A stretch of DNA of 52,209 nt from Bacteroidota bacterium (GCA_018268195.1 JAFDWZ010000046.1:1-52209); one strand, 5' to 3'. Positions 1 through 8,839 are shown, numbered from the stretch's first letter. The notes: generated by a model from the sequence alone, not told the origin. Made by a program: numbers and translations.

Positions 1-329
1 TGAGCATCTCCGCATTTTAAGGCGCGTGCTGCATTAATAGCTGCCGACATTCCTGAGGCACATAAACGATTCACAGTTTCTCCCGGAACATCAATCGGCA
101 AACCTGCCAGTAGCAATGCCATGCGTGCCACATCTCTGTTGTCTTCTCCGGCCTGATTGGCGCAGCCGAGTATTACATCTCCAATCATTTTGGGTTCTAC
201 AGACGGATTTCGCTGCAACAATATTTTTATGGTAAGAGCAGCCATATCATCGGGTCTCACTGCCGACAGAGAACCCCCATAATTTCCGACAGGGGTACGA
301 ATACCATCTACAATATACGCTTCGTTCAT
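1..329 (-). CDS. paaJ: Thiolase (3-oxoadipyl-CoA/acetyl-CoA acyltransferase), N-terminal part only
   Basis: Only the first about 109 residues are in the window; the gene continues past the left edge. The protein begins MNEAYIVDGIRTPVGNYGG, the usual opening of degradative thiolases, and contains NRLCASGMSAA with the acyl-accepting cysteine at residue 90, the position usual for the PcaF/PaaJ group. The stretch GGSLSAVRPDDMAA is closer to beta-ketoadipyl-CoA thiolases than to generic acetyl-CoA acetyltransferases. Such enzymes release acetyl-CoA from 3-oxoadipyl-CoA at the end of phenylacetate or beta-ketoadipate breakdown. The start codon lies 4 bases after the stop of the PaaI-type thioesterase gene, so the two are almost certainly co-transcribed. 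The thiolase assignment is firm; the exact substrate is inferred from the neighbour and the N-terminal motif, and the missing two thirds could change it. Confidence 0.85.
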   Translation of the reverse strand, partial: MNEAYIVDGIRTPVGNYGGSLSAVRPDDMAALTIKILLQRNPSVEPKMIGDVILGCANQAGEDNRDVARMALLLAGLPIDVPGETVNRLCASGMSAAINAARALKCGDA

Positions 330-333
330 CATG

Positions 334-756
334 TTATTTAAAATATTCTTTGCTGGTTCGGTAAACGCTACCTTTAAAAAAGGCTACTTTTTCATTTTTC
401 TGATTGATAATGGTGATGTGATACAGACCAATTTTATTGGTCATAGACAATTCTTCTGCCGATGCGGTAAGCACATCGCCAACATGTACCGGTGCAGGAT
501 AGGAGATGGAACACTCCAGGGCAACGGAAAGTCTGCCATAAGCATTGGAAGCAAATGCCAATGCACTGTCGGCTAATGAAAATGCAATGCCGCCATGTGC
601 AATACCAAAACCATTCACCATTTCATCTCTTACTTTTAATCGGATGACACTTTTTCCCGCTTCCATCACCAAGCACTCAATACCAAGCCACTGGCTGAAG
701 CGATCGTGATGCATCATGTGCTCCACAACTTTTTTAGCATTTGAATTTTCAGTCAT
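334..756 (-). CDS. paaI: PaaI-family hotdog thioesterase
   Basis: A 140-residue single-domain hotdog-fold thioesterase. The core motif GIAHGGIAFSLADSALAFA matches the HGG helix region of PaaI/4-hydroxybenzoyl-CoA thioesterases, in which the Asp that follows helps hydrolysis. PaaI removes CoA from dead-end ring-hydroxylated phenylacetyl-CoA derivatives and so protects the CoA pool. I take the ATG at 756, giving MTENSNAKKVVEHMM, rather than an upstream in-frame ATG at 858: the extra 34 residues are hydrophobic and unlike the family, and they would cover a perfect promoter -7 element. The gene sits directly before the thiolase in the same direction, which supports an aromatic-CoA catabolic unit extending beyond the left edge. 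Confidence 0.88.
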   Translation of the reverse strand: MTENSNAKKVVEHMMHHDRFSQWLGIECLVMEAGKSVIRLKVRDEMVNGFGIAHGGIAFSLADSALAFASNAYGRLSVALECSISYPAPVHVGDVLTASAEELSMTNKIGLYHITIINQKNEKVAFFKGSVYRTSKEYFK

Positions 757-761
757 GTGTG

Positions 762-769
762 CAAAAGTA
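762..769 (-). promoter_or_regulatory. Promoter -7 element (TACTTTTG) for paaI
   Basis: An exact match to the Bacteroidota -7 consensus TAnnTTTG lies on the minus strand with only five bases (CACAC) before the paaI start codon. Transcription would begin at or next to the ATG, implying a leaderless or near-leaderless message. A weak TTTC stands 17 bases upstream where a -33 TTTG would be expected. Confidence 0.5.
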
Positions 770-977
770 AAAATTAGAAAAGATGTGAAACATACCTCAG
801 ATGTTATTCTCTTGTAATATTTATTTTCCTGCTTACGGAAGAATTCTATTTTGTTCAACAGTGATAAGCAAAAAACTAATTAACATATTCTGCGGATTAT
901 GAACTTTTTGCTTTGGCATTTGGTGGATATGAAGTACTTTTAACCGATTTTTTATGACCGAAATTCAAAAAGTAAAA

Positions 978-1982
978 ATGAGAGTAATCTGGCTTCTGGC
1001 GGCTTTTTTTTTCAGCACATGCTTGAAAGGTCAGGATATTCATTTTTCGCAATATTATAATTCGCCACTCACACTTAATGCAGGATTTACCGGTTGGTAT
1101 GATGGTGATTTCAGAGTTGCCAATACTTATCGCAGTCAGTGGTCGAGGCTCGACCCTGGTTATCTCAGCAATGCATTTTCGTTCGATAAGCAGTTTAGCA
1201 TAGGCACACAACAATTCAGCGGAGGATTTTTATTTGTGTATGACCGTTCAGGGATTAATTATTTAAAATCGGCAAGAGTTGGTTTGTCGGCAGCATGGAA
1301 TAAGCAGTTCGATATTCATAGTATAACAATAGGCATACAGGAGAATTTTATTTTTAAATCTATAGACAGAAGTAAGATAACCCTGCCGGAGCAGTTCAAT
1401 CAGAACTCAGGATATTTTGATCCGGGAATGCCATTTAATGAAAGTTTACTTGATGATAAAAGAATGTACGGTGATTTTAATGCCGGAATCGGATATCAGA
1501 TAAACCTTGACCGGCATATTGCAAGGGTAGGATTTGCATTGTTTCACCTTAATAAACCGAAGGATACTTTTTTTAATACCAATAACAAATTGCCATGGCG
1601 AAAATGTATTTCATTGTCTGATGCTTATTTGTTGAATGATGAATATACACTTACAGGACGATTGCTTTTCATGGAGCAGGTGAGAGCCAACGAATGGGTT
1701 CCGGGTGTAACAGCAACAAGAAAACTGAGTATTGAAAATTCGAAATTTACGGAAGTAAGTGCAGGAATGTATGTGCGGACATCAGCAGGAAGTGGAACGG
1801 ATGCCATAATACCTGTTCTTGGAGTGAAATACGACCTTTTTGATGTTGCGTTAAGCTACGACATAAACATATCAGGCCTGCATACAGCTACATCCGGCAG
1901 AGGAGGTTTTGAAATTAGTGTTATCTACACTGCTTTAAGTTCTAAATTATTTAAAATAAAAATTCCCTGTGAGAGGTATTAG
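978..1982 (+). CDS. PorP/SprF family type IX secretion outer-membrane protein
   Basis: A 334-residue exported protein with a clear signal peptide (MRVIWLLAAFFFSTCLKG, cut before QDIHFSQYY). The segment right after cleavage, QDIHFSQYYNSPLTLNAG, is the hallmark of the PorP/SprF family, outer-membrane beta-barrel proteins that work with the type IX secretion and gliding machinery and anchor it or secreted adhesins. The rest alternates short hydrophobic beta strands, as expected for a barrel. I prefer the ATG at 978 because it puts the signal peptide at the very N-terminus; an ATG at 954 would add eight residues. The next gene overlaps its last 14 bases, so the two are translated together. The family call is strong; whether this is the essential PorP or one of the several paralogues common in these genomes cannot be told here. 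Confidence 0.88.
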   Translation: MRVIWLLAAFFFSTCLKGQDIHFSQYYNSPLTLNAGFTGWYDGDFRVANTYRSQWSRLDPGYLSNAFSFDKQFSIGTQQFSGGFLFVYDRSGINYLKSARVGLSAAWNKQFDIHSITIGIQENFIFKSIDRSKITLPEQFNQNSGYFDPGMPFNESLLDDKRMYGDFNAGIGYQINLDRHIARVGFALFHLNKPKDTFFNTNNKLPWRKCISLSDAYLLNDEYTLTGRLLFMEQVRANEWVPGVTATRKLSIENSKFTEVSAGMYVRTSAGSGTDAIIPVLGVKYDLFDVALSYDINISGLHTATSGRGGFEISVIYTALSSKLFKIKIPCERY

Positions 1983-4065
1983 TAAAACGTTGGTGTGTGT
2001 GTTGGCTTTTGCTTTCATTTGGTGTGCTGTTGATGGGCAAGCTGAGAAGGATAATGTATTGGGTAAGTATGGCCTCGAGCAGCTAAAACGATTAGGAAAA
2101 CAATCTGCTGAGTTGAATGATTTCAGCAGTGCATCAATGTATTTTGAAGAATACTGCAAACGTAAACCTGCCGATTATAAAATTACCTATCAATTGGCAG
2201 AGAGTTACCGTTTGGCAAAGGATTACAGAAATGCTCAGGATGCTTATCTGAAAGCTTATAATCTGAATCCCACAAAAAATGCTTTGGCGCTATACCACTA
2301 TGCCAACGTACAGAAATCACTTGGTAATTATAAAAAAGCTGATGAGTATTTTTCAAAATTTAAAAAGGAATATAAAGGTGCAGACAAAGGTGATTATACC
2401 AAACTGATAAAAAACAACGGACTTGCAGCACAATTTGCTGACAGTATGAGTCGTAATGCGCAGAAAATTGCTATCGAACATCTGCCTGATGGCATCAATA
2501 CAATTCATGTGGAGTCATCACCATTTTTTATAAACGACACTACCATTATTTATGGTTCACTGAAAACAGATCAAACAACTTTTGATTTTAATGCGAAAGA
2601 TTCCACATCGGATGAACCAATGAGAAAAATATATGTAGCTATTCGCGATAGCAATGAGTGGCGTGATGAAGGTGAATTACCCGGATTTTATAATGTACCC
2701 GGACAGCATACGCTCAATGGTGTTTACTCTCAGGACAAACTCCGTTTTTATTTTACCCGATGTAAGCGGAACAATCGCAATAAAGTGATATGCGCAATTT
2801 ATGTGAGCTTTTTCAATAACGGAACTTGGACAGAGCCGGTTTCATTGGGCAGTGAGGTCAATAATCCGAAGTTTACATCTACTCAACCTGCAATCGGTGC
2901 CAATTCGAAGAAAAGGGGAGAGGAGATAATTTATTTTGTGAGCGACAGAGATGGAGGTAAGGGAGGAATAGATATTTGGTACACTTCATTTGATAATAAA
3001 ACAAAAACATACAAAGAACCGGTTAATGCCGGTTCTAAAATAAATACATCAGGAGATGAAGTGTCTCCATTTGTTGACCCTAAAACACAAACTCTTTATT
3101 TCAGTTCGGACGGATGGCAGGGTATTGGCGGATTGGATATTTTTAAAACCAACGGTGAGTTAAAGAATTGGACACATCCACAAAATCTGGGTATGCCTAT
3201 AAATTCAAATTATGATGACTTGTATTTCGTTACCGCACCTGATAATAAGGATAACGGATTGCTGGTATCCAACAGACCGGTGAGCGAAAATGGTGTTAAC
3301 AGAGGATCATGCTGCGATGACATTTTTGAATATATTTATTTGGATGCAGTTCATCTGAAAGGCAAAGGTTTTTTATACGAATTGGAACCATCGGCAAGAA
3401 AAGGTAAAAGGCCAGCGATGATACCGGTACGAAGAGCAAGCATACTTTTAGAAATGCGTAACAAAGAGGACTCAACCTATATTTCACTAGGACGAAGCAG
3501 TACCGATGAATCCGGTCATTTTAATGTAGATCTTAATCCCAATCAGGAGTATCGAATCACTGCACGTAAAGAAGGTTATCTGAACGAAGTTATTGCAGTA
3601 AACACTATGGGGAAAAATCGTTCAGGCGATATATCTATAGATATACATATAAGGGCAATACCTGAAGCGCCATTGCTGCTTACAAATATTTATTATGAGT
3701 TTGCTAGTCCTTTGCTTACTCAAAAAGCCAAACAGGCACTGGATACCACACTGGTAATTTTCCTTCAGAGAAATGCCGACCTCGGTGTTGAAATCCGCTC
3801 ACATACGGATGCTATTGGCAGTGATGAATCAAATATGATACTTTCACAGAAACGTGCCGAAAGTGTGGTGAGTTATCTTGTGGAAAAAGGCATTGATGCC
3901 AACCGTTTAAGAGCAAAAGGTTATGGCGAAACTATGCCTGTAGCTCCCAATACCAAACCTGATGGTAGTGACAATCCCAAAGGTCGCCAGTTGAACAGAC
4001 GTACCGAGTTTAAAATACTAGGTAAAATGCGTGACGGTCAGATTCGGGAAGAGACCGATTTTTAA
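1969..4065 (+). CDS. PorE-like OmpA-family protein (TPR, beta-propeller, CRD and OmpA domains)
   Basis: A 698-residue exported protein with four recognisable parts. After a signal peptide (cleavage probably after DGQA) come TPR-type helices at about residues 30-130, then WD40/PD40-like beta-propeller blades at about 150-450 (repeats such as IYFVSDRDGGKGGIDIW and LYFSSDGWQGIGGLDIF), a carboxypeptidase-regulatory-like domain at about 480-565, and an OmpA C-terminal peptidoglycan-binding domain at about 575-690 (EIRSHTDAIGSDESNMILSQ; RLRAKGYGE). This order matches PorE (PG1058) of Porphyromonas, which ties the type IX apparatus to peptidoglycan. Unlike PG1058 there is no convincing lipobox. The start is a GTG inside the 3' end of the PorP-like gene; no ATG precedes the signal peptide, so translational coupling is likely. 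Confidence 0.85.
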   Translation: MRGISKTLVCVLAFAFIWCAVDGQAEKDNVLGKYGLEQLKRLGKQSAELNDFSSASMYFEEYCKRKPADYKITYQLAESYRLAKDYRNAQDAYLKAYNLNPTKNALALYHYANVQKSLGNYKKADEYFSKFKKEYKGADKGDYTKLIKNNGLAAQFADSMSRNAQKIAIEHLPDGINTIHVESSPFFINDTTIIYGSLKTDQTTFDFNAKDSTSDEPMRKIYVAIRDSNEWRDEGELPGFYNVPGQHTLNGVYSQDKLRFYFTRCKRNNRNKVICAIYVSFFNNGTWTEPVSLGSEVNNPKFTSTQPAIGANSKKRGEEIIYFVSDRDGGKGGIDIWYTSFDNKTKTYKEPVNAGSKINTSGDEVSPFVDPKTQTLYFSSDGWQGIGGLDIFKTNGELKNWTHPQNLGMPINSNYDDLYFVTAPDNKDNGLLVSNRPVSENGVNRGSCCDDIFEYIYLDAVHLKGKGFLYELEPSARKGKRPAMIPVRRASILLEMRNKEDSTYISLGRSSTDESGHFNVDLNPNQEYRITARKEGYLNEVIAVNTMGKNRSGDISIDIHIRAIPEAPLLLTNIYYEFASPLLTQKAKQALDTTLVIFLQRNADLGVEIRSHTDAIGSDESNMILSQKRAESVVSYLVEKGIDANRLRAKGYGETMPVAPNTKPDGSDNPKGRQLNRRTEFKILGKMRDGQIREETDF

Positions 4066-4106
4066 CGGTGTTTACGATTTGAGATTAAAATAATCAGTTT
4101 TATGAT

Positions 4107-4691
4107 TTACTTTTTCCAGGTCGAATAAAACGATTCCTGTTTTTTACGACCGGGTTCCGAACTGCGTAAAGGCGCACACGGTTTCAACGTATCATGTAGT
4201 TGCGAAGGCAGCTGCTGATATAATTGTGTGCCTTTGGTTTTCCACTGCAACATGTCATCACTCACATCTTTTATAATTTTCGCAGGGTTTCCCACCACAA
4301 TTTTCCTTTCAGGAATCACCATTCCGTCAGGAACAAAACAAAGGGCACCTATTATGCAACCATCGCCAATAACTGCATTATCCATCACTACGGCATTCAT
4401 ACCTACTAAAGCATTGCGCCCTATGGTGGCACCATGAATAATAGCTCCATGCCCTATATGGGCACCTTCTTTTAGCAACACCGTAACTCCCGGAAACATG
4501 TGAATGGTACAGTTTTCCTGAACGTTGCATCCATCTTCAATAATGATGGTTCCCCAATCGCCACGCAGTGCTGCACCGGGAGCTATATACACATCTTTTC
4601 CAATAATTACATCACCGGTTACAGTTGCTTGCTCATGCACATAAGAACTTTCATGCACTACAGGACGGAATCCGTTAAATTCAAAAATCAT
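4107..4691 (-). CDS. paaY: PaaY-like gamma-carbonic-anhydrase/hexapeptide-repeat protein
   Basis: A 194-residue left-handed beta-helix protein built of hexapeptide repeats (VTGDVIIGKDVYIAPGAALR through GHGAIIHGATIGRNALVGMN). Metal-ligand histidines typical of gamma-class carbonic anhydrases are visible (IHMFPG, HIGHGAIIHG). Size, the N-terminal FNGFRPVVHESSYVHEQATV and the C-terminal helix fit PaaY, a trimeric protein linked to phenylacetate catabolism with reported thioesterase activity. Related YrdA/CaiE proteins have the same fold, so PaaY is favoured partly because a PaaI-type gene and a thiolase lie a few kilobases away. It is convergent with the PorE-like gene, with 41 bases between the stops and no obvious hairpin there. 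Confidence 0.78.
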   Translation of the reverse strand: MIFEFNGFRPVVHESSYVHEQATVTGDVIIGKDVYIAPGAALRGDWGTIIIEDGCNVQENCTIHMFPGVTVLLKEGAHIGHGAIIHGATIGRNALVGMNAVVMDNAVIGDGCIIGALCFVPDGMVIPERKIVVGNPAKIIKDVSDDMLQWKTKGTQLYQQLPSQLHDTLKPCAPLRSSEPGRKKQESFYSTWKK

Positions 4692-4752
4692 ATCTGTTTA
4701 ATTTTATCTGTCGGAATAAACTGTGAAATAAATTGAATAATTGATAAAAATA

Positions 4753-4781
4753 AAAAAAGCTGCCTTGCAGACAGCTTTTTT
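4753..4781 (-). terminator. Rho-independent terminator after the type IX hydrolase-like gene
   Basis: A perfect 10-base stem (AAAAAAGCTG pairing with CAGCTTTTTT) encloses a 9-base loop, with A and T runs on both sides. It lies 17 bases after the stop of the leftward gene at 4799 and before paaY, so it should end that leftward transcript; its symmetry allows it to work in both directions. Confidence 0.8.
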
Positions 4782-4798
4782 AAAGAAAAATGGTTTTA

Positions 4799-6367
4799 TC
4801 AATCTAATAATACCTTCTTGGTAATTACATTATTATCGAATGTGATTTTTACCAATATCATTCCTTTGTTCATATTAACAGAGGATTTATTTACCCGTTG
4901 ATTATAGTTGTTCACATTGTCAATTCTTGTAAGCAACGCGCCTTTAATATCATAAACCTCAATATTTCTCATAGGTGTATTTTGGGTAGAAGCAATAGTG
5001 AAATAATCTTTTGCAGAACTATTATAAATGGTAACACTGCTGCTGTTGGTACTCACTTCATTCAGTCCGGTAGGTAAATTACGGCAAAACACCAGTCGTG
5101 GGTTGATATAATTCATAATCGTATCAATATAAGCAAGTGCATAAGCTTTGCTCATAGCAGGATTGGTAAGAATTGAGTTTCCATAGCAAGTATCACCTCG
5201 GGTTGGCTGATATCCCATGGCAACTGCAAGGTTACGTGTTGACTGTAAGTCATACCATTCCCAAGGTCCTGCATGTCCTAACTGTGGATTTACAGGGTTG
5301 ATTCCCTGTTGTAATGGGAATAGTCCTTCCAAACCATTGTTGATGCTGTTAGCGCGTACGGTATAAGGATCCGTAAATCCGTTATTAATAAAACAGCTGT
5401 TATTGCCATAGAAGTTTGCCCATTTCAAAACTTCACCGGAGCCAATTACATCCACTACTGATTGTGGAGGTGATGTAGGTACATAAACGATTCCTACACC
5501 AAAAGGAGCAAATGGATCGTCCACACAATGAATACCTATCATAGGTACATCACCTGCAGCAATCCAAGAACTGTCGCCCATTGCACCGCCCAGATTTATT
5601 GCAAACTGTACATTGCTTGAATAGCCGGGGTTATTTACATTATTAAAAGGAGCAACACCTCCAAATCCGTCAAAATCACCAAGCGCAGCTTGATTTACAT
5701 AAGGTTGTCCTGCAAAAATACCGTAAGCAGGAGCATCTGTGCTGCTGATGAATTTTGGAAGAGCAATTTCTGCCGGGTTATTAAGTACAGCATAGTTGAG
5801 AGCTATATATCCTCCTGTACCTTGTCCGATGAGGAAAATGTTATTATCATCAATACCGAATGAGTTGTTGTTAGTAGCAACATCTTTTCTGAAATAACGA
5901 ACACAAGCTTTTGCATCCTGAATAGAACGATAAACTGCATTCAGCAAGGTTCCTCTGCGGATGTCGAGGTTACTGTTAGTAGGATCCCAGCCTAAGCGGT
6001 AATCAATATTGGCAGCTACATAGCCTCTGCGCGCCATTTGCTTACAAATTTCAACAGAAGCACTGTCATTACGTGAACCTGTTGCATTTCCATTAATAAT
6101 TACCGGGATATAACTACCGGTGTGCAGGTAAATTACCAATGGACGCGTAGTCATTGGGTCAGGTGCACCTGCAGGCTCGTAGATATCCATTTTTAAATCT
6201 TTCAACACAGGAGTACCTGTTAACACTTCATAATTTTGAGCATAAACCACATTCGTGGTCACGTTCACAGAAGGGAATACCTCTGAAAGAAATCGCTGTG
6301 CATTAACGTCAGAAGTACCAGCAGTAAGTAAAGCTGCTGAAGCAAGAAATAGTAGTTGTCTCTTCAT
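4799..6367 (-). CDS. Secreted alpha/beta-hydrolase-fold protein with type IX sorting tail; nucleophile serine absent
   Basis: A 522-residue exported protein. The signal peptide is MKRQLLFLASAALLTAG with cleavage near VNAQ. Residues about 40-400 form a carboxylesterase/lipase-like alpha/beta-hydrolase domain: LVIYLHTGSYIP takes the place of the usual HGG oxyanion loop, RRGYVAANIDYRLGW follows, and the nucleophile elbow reads IGQGTGGYIALNYA. The elbow Ser of GxSxG is Gly here (residue 183, codon GGT), so classical serine catalysis looks impossible. A candidate His/Asp region (GIHCVDDPFAPFG) remains. Residues about 435-522 are a type IX sorting domain ending in KKVLLD, which would direct outer-membrane export. 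Function is unknown; it may be a binding pseudoenzyme. A strong terminator follows the gene. The start is a clear ATG before the signal peptide. Confidence 0.82.
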   Translation of the reverse strand: MKRQLLFLASAALLTAGTSDVNAQRFLSEVFPSVNVTTNVVYAQNYEVLTGTPVLKDLKMDIYEPAGAPDPMTTRPLVIYLHTGSYIPVIINGNATGSRNDSASVEICKQMARRGYVAANIDYRLGWDPTNSNLDIRRGTLLNAVYRSIQDAKACVRYFRKDVATNNNSFGIDDNNIFLIGQGTGGYIALNYAVLNNPAEIALPKFISSTDAPAYGIFAGQPYVNQAALGDFDGFGGVAPFNNVNNPGYSSNVQFAINLGGAMGDSSWIAAGDVPMIGIHCVDDPFAPFGVGIVYVPTSPPQSVVDVIGSGEVLKWANFYGNNSCFINNGFTDPYTVRANSINNGLEGLFPLQQGINPVNPQLGHAGPWEWYDLQSTRNLAVAMGYQPTRGDTCYGNSILTNPAMSKAYALAYIDTIMNYINPRLVFCRNLPTGLNEVSTNSSSVTIYNSSAKDYFTIASTQNTPMRNIEVYDIKGALLTRIDNVNNYNQRVNKSSVNMNKGMILVKITFDNNVITKKVLLD

Positions 6368-6428
6368 ATCTTATATATGGTTTTATTTTGTAAAAATAAT
6401 AGAAATACTTTTAAAATTAGAAAGCCAA

Positions 6429-7058
6429 TCAGTTTTTTTCAAACAGAGCGAGAAATTCTGAAAGAATCATAGCCGAAGCTCCCCAGATAACCACTCCTCC
6501 CACATGGAATGCCGGTGAAGTTACTATGCCCCGAAGGGTTTTATGTTTGGAGTTAATATTTATAATTTCAGGATTAAAAAACGATTGTAGCGGTATTTGA
6601 AGAATGGTTTTTACTTCAGCAGTATTGGGAATAAACGTTTGTTCGTGTAGGAGTAAACCAACAACAGGGTAAACCATAAAATTGCTTGGCGGAATATACA
6701 ATGGGGTAAGCAGTCCGGCTACTTTAATTTCCCGGGCATGCAGTCCGGTTTCTTCTTCAAGTTCTCGGAGTGCAGTTTGTTCAATGGTTTCATCATTTTC
6801 CATTTTCCCTCCGGGGAAGGCTATTTGTCCGCTATGCACTTTGCCATCATCGGTTCGTTCTATCATAACAACAAAAGGAATGTTGTTAACAGCTTTAATC
6901 AAAAGGCAAACACTGCTTTTTCTGTAGCCTGATTCAGGAAGTGTTATTGAACGATAAGGAGGCACCAATCGCAATTGTGCTTTTTGCCCGGGAAGTGGTT
7001 GTTGAAGTCGCTCTTCAAGAAAATGCGCCAGGCTGTTAAAATCATGTAGCAACTGCAT
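6429..7058 (-). CDS. Nudix hydrolase, CoA pyrophosphatase type (NudL-like)
   Basis: A 209-residue Nudix protein. The Nudix box is complete: GKMENDETIEQTALRELEEE followed by TGL, matching Gx5Ex7REUxEExGU. Just before it, VVMIERTDDGKVHSGQIAFP matches the UPF0035-type signature that marks coenzyme A pyrophosphatases (NudL, Nudt7), and IPPSNFMVYPVVG fits the downstream loop. The enzyme is expected to split CoA and CoA derivatives into phosphopantetheine and 3',5'-ADP, using Mg or Mn held by the box glutamates. Its start codon lies inside the end of the ABC exporter gene (17-base overlap), so it is translated from the same message. The CoA specificity is inferred from the motif only. Confidence 0.85.
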   Translation of the reverse strand: MQLLHDFNSLAHFLEERLQQPLPGQKAQLRLVPPYRSITLPESGYRKSSVCLLIKAVNNIPFVVMIERTDDGKVHSGQIAFPGGKMENDETIEQTALRELEEETGLHAREIKVAGLLTPLYIPPSNFMVYPVVGLLLHEQTFIPNTAEVKTILQIPLQSFFNPEIININSKHKTLRGIVTSPAFHVGGVVIWGASAMILSEFLALFEKN

Positions 7059-8814
7059 AATCTGATAATTTACGTTCGCCTATTTGCTGCCGCCACATGG
7101 CATAGTAAAGTCCTTTTTCTTCAATCAGTAATTGGTGTTTTCCTTGTTCAACTATATGTCCTTTTTCGAGAACAAAAATTCTATCAGCATGCATAATGGT
7201 GGAAAGGCGGTGGGCAATAAGTATGGTGATGATACTTTTGTCACGGTTAATGTCTTTTATGGTTGAAGTAATTTCTTCTTCTGTGATGGAGTCTAAAGCA
7301 GAGGTAGCCTCATCCAATACCAGCAATTTGGGATTACGTAATAAGGCTCTTGCAATTGAAAGTCGTTGTTTTTCTCCTCCTGAAACTTTCACACCGCCTT
7401 CGCCAATCATGGTATCAATACCTTTATCGGCACGTGCCAGTAAGGTATGGCATGATGCTTTATGCAAAGCATCCATAATCTGCTCGTCAGTAGCATCAGG
7501 TTTTACGAATAACATATTTTCTTTTATAGTTCCTGCAAACAATTGTGTGTCCTGTGTTACGAAACCAATTTGTATGCGTAAATCATCCAGGTTGATGTCG
7601 GATGATGAAGTGCTGTTATATCTTATTTTTCCTGATAATGGCTGATACAATCCGACAAGAAGTTTTACCAATGTACTTTTTCCACTGCCTGAAGGTCCAA
7701 CAAATGCAACGGTTTCGCCTTTGTTTACCTGAAAACTGATATCGGCAAGGGCATGATTGGGAGCGGAAGCGTGTTTAAATGATACTTGTTGAAATTCGAG
7801 GTGGGTTACTTCGTTAAGGCGCAAAGGGGAGGAGGGTTTATATTCCTGAGGCATTTCCATGATTTCTTTAAAATTATTCAATGAAGCTTCTGCTTCGCGA
7901 TATACGGCAATTACATTTCCCAGTTCCTGCAATGGGCCGAAAATAAAGAATGAATAAAACATCAATGTCATCATGTTGCCCGGTGAAATGTCATCTTTAA
8001 ATATTAAAAAGTAGAGCAAAAAGACAAAAGCTGTTCGTAGAAAATTTACAGTAGTTCCCTGAACAAAACTCAAACTGCGGATAAACTTTACTTTTTTTAG
8101 TTCCAGATTCAGAATTTTATTCGTTACTGAATTCAATCGGTTTTCTTCCTGCCGCGCAAGTCCAAGACTTTTTACAAGTTCAATATTCCGAAGTGACTCG
8201 GTAGTGGCACCTGCCAGAGCAGTAGTTTCACCAAGAATAGTTTTAGAAATTTTTTTAATTTTTTTGCTCAACAGATTGCTGACTAAAGCAAGCAAAGGAA
8301 CCGTAATAAGAAAAACAGGAGCTATGGCCCAATGAATTCTGATGGCATAAACCATAACAAACACAATACCTACCAACGACTGAAACAAAATTCCAATAAA
8401 AGAGGTAATAAATTTTTCGCTGTCAATTCGTACTTTCTGAATTTTTCCGAGTGTTTCACCGCTTCGCTGATCTTCAAACATCTGGTAAGGCAATTCCAAT
8501 GAATGTTTAATTCCATCGCTGTACATCTGTGCTCCGGTTCGTTGTACAATTACATTCACAAAATAGTCCTGCAGATTTTTCGCAATTCTTGATATAAGTG
8601 CTACACCTACCAATGCAAGCAGATACCATATAATTTCACTGAAAAACAGAGAGAAATCGTGCCCGAATACAGAAACGTTCATAGCAAACTTATCCAGCAT
8701 TTTTCCGGCAATCAATGGGTCGAGAAGGGAGAAGCACTGATTAACGGTTGCAAGCAGCAATGCCAGAGCCACAAGTTTCCAGTGTTGTTTAAGATATTTG
8801 AGTAAGATGTTCAC
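7042..8814 (-). CDS. ABC exporter, fused permease and ATPase (MsbA/lipid-export type)
   Basis: A 590-residue half-transporter. Residues 1-310 carry about six membrane helices (for example LVALALLLATVNQCF, IIWYLLALVGVALI, ITVPLLALVSNLL). Residues about 335-575 are the nucleotide-binding domain, with Walker A GPSGSGKST, Q-loop QIGFVTQDTQ, signature VSGGEKQRLSIARALL, Walker B LLVLDEATSALD and H-loop AHRLS. Such proteins form homodimers that export lipids, drugs or peptides; the substrate cannot be told from the sequence. The start is a GTG at 8814; no in-frame ATG lies nearby. A consensus -7 element (8840-8847) stands about 25 bases upstream. The Nudix gene overlaps its last 17 bases. The divergent Fsr-like MFS gene shares its upstream region. 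Confidence 0.88.
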   Translation of the reverse strand: MNILLKYLKQHWKLVALALLLATVNQCFSLLDPLIAGKMLDKFAMNVSVFGHDFSLFFSEIIWYLLALVGVALISRIAKNLQDYFVNVIVQRTGAQMYSDGIKHSLELPYQMFEDQRSGETLGKIQKVRIDSEKFITSFIGILFQSLVGIVFVMVYAIRIHWAIAPVFLITVPLLALVSNLLSKKIKKISKTILGETTALAGATTESLRNIELVKSLGLARQEENRLNSVTNKILNLELKKVKFIRSLSFVQGTTVNFLRTAFVFLLYFLIFKDDISPGNMMTLMFYSFFIFGPLQELGNVIAVYREAEASLNNFKEIMEMPQEYKPSSPLRLNEVTHLEFQQVSFKHASAPNHALADISFQVNKGETVAFVGPSGSGKSTLVKLLVGLYQPLSGKIRYNSTSSSDINLDDLRIQIGFVTQDTQLFAGTIKENMLFVKPDATDEQIMDALHKASCHTLLARADKGIDTMIGEGGVKVSGGEKQRLSIARALLRNPKLLVLDEATSALDSITEEEITSTIKDINRDKSIITILIAHRLSTIMHADRIFVLEKGHIVEQGKHQLLIEEKGLYYAMWRQQIGERKLSDYAVAT

Positions 8815-8839
8815 AGATGATAATTTTTGAAAATGGACA

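Noticed and set aside
334..858. Longer 174-residue form of the PaaI protein starting at 858
   Set aside because: The extra N-terminus is unlike the family and would overlap an exact promoter element right before the ATG at 756.
897..1214. Reading frame on the minus strand opposite the PorP-like gene
   Set aside because: Composition and position are those of a shadow frame; the plus-strand gene has a signal peptide and clear family motifs.
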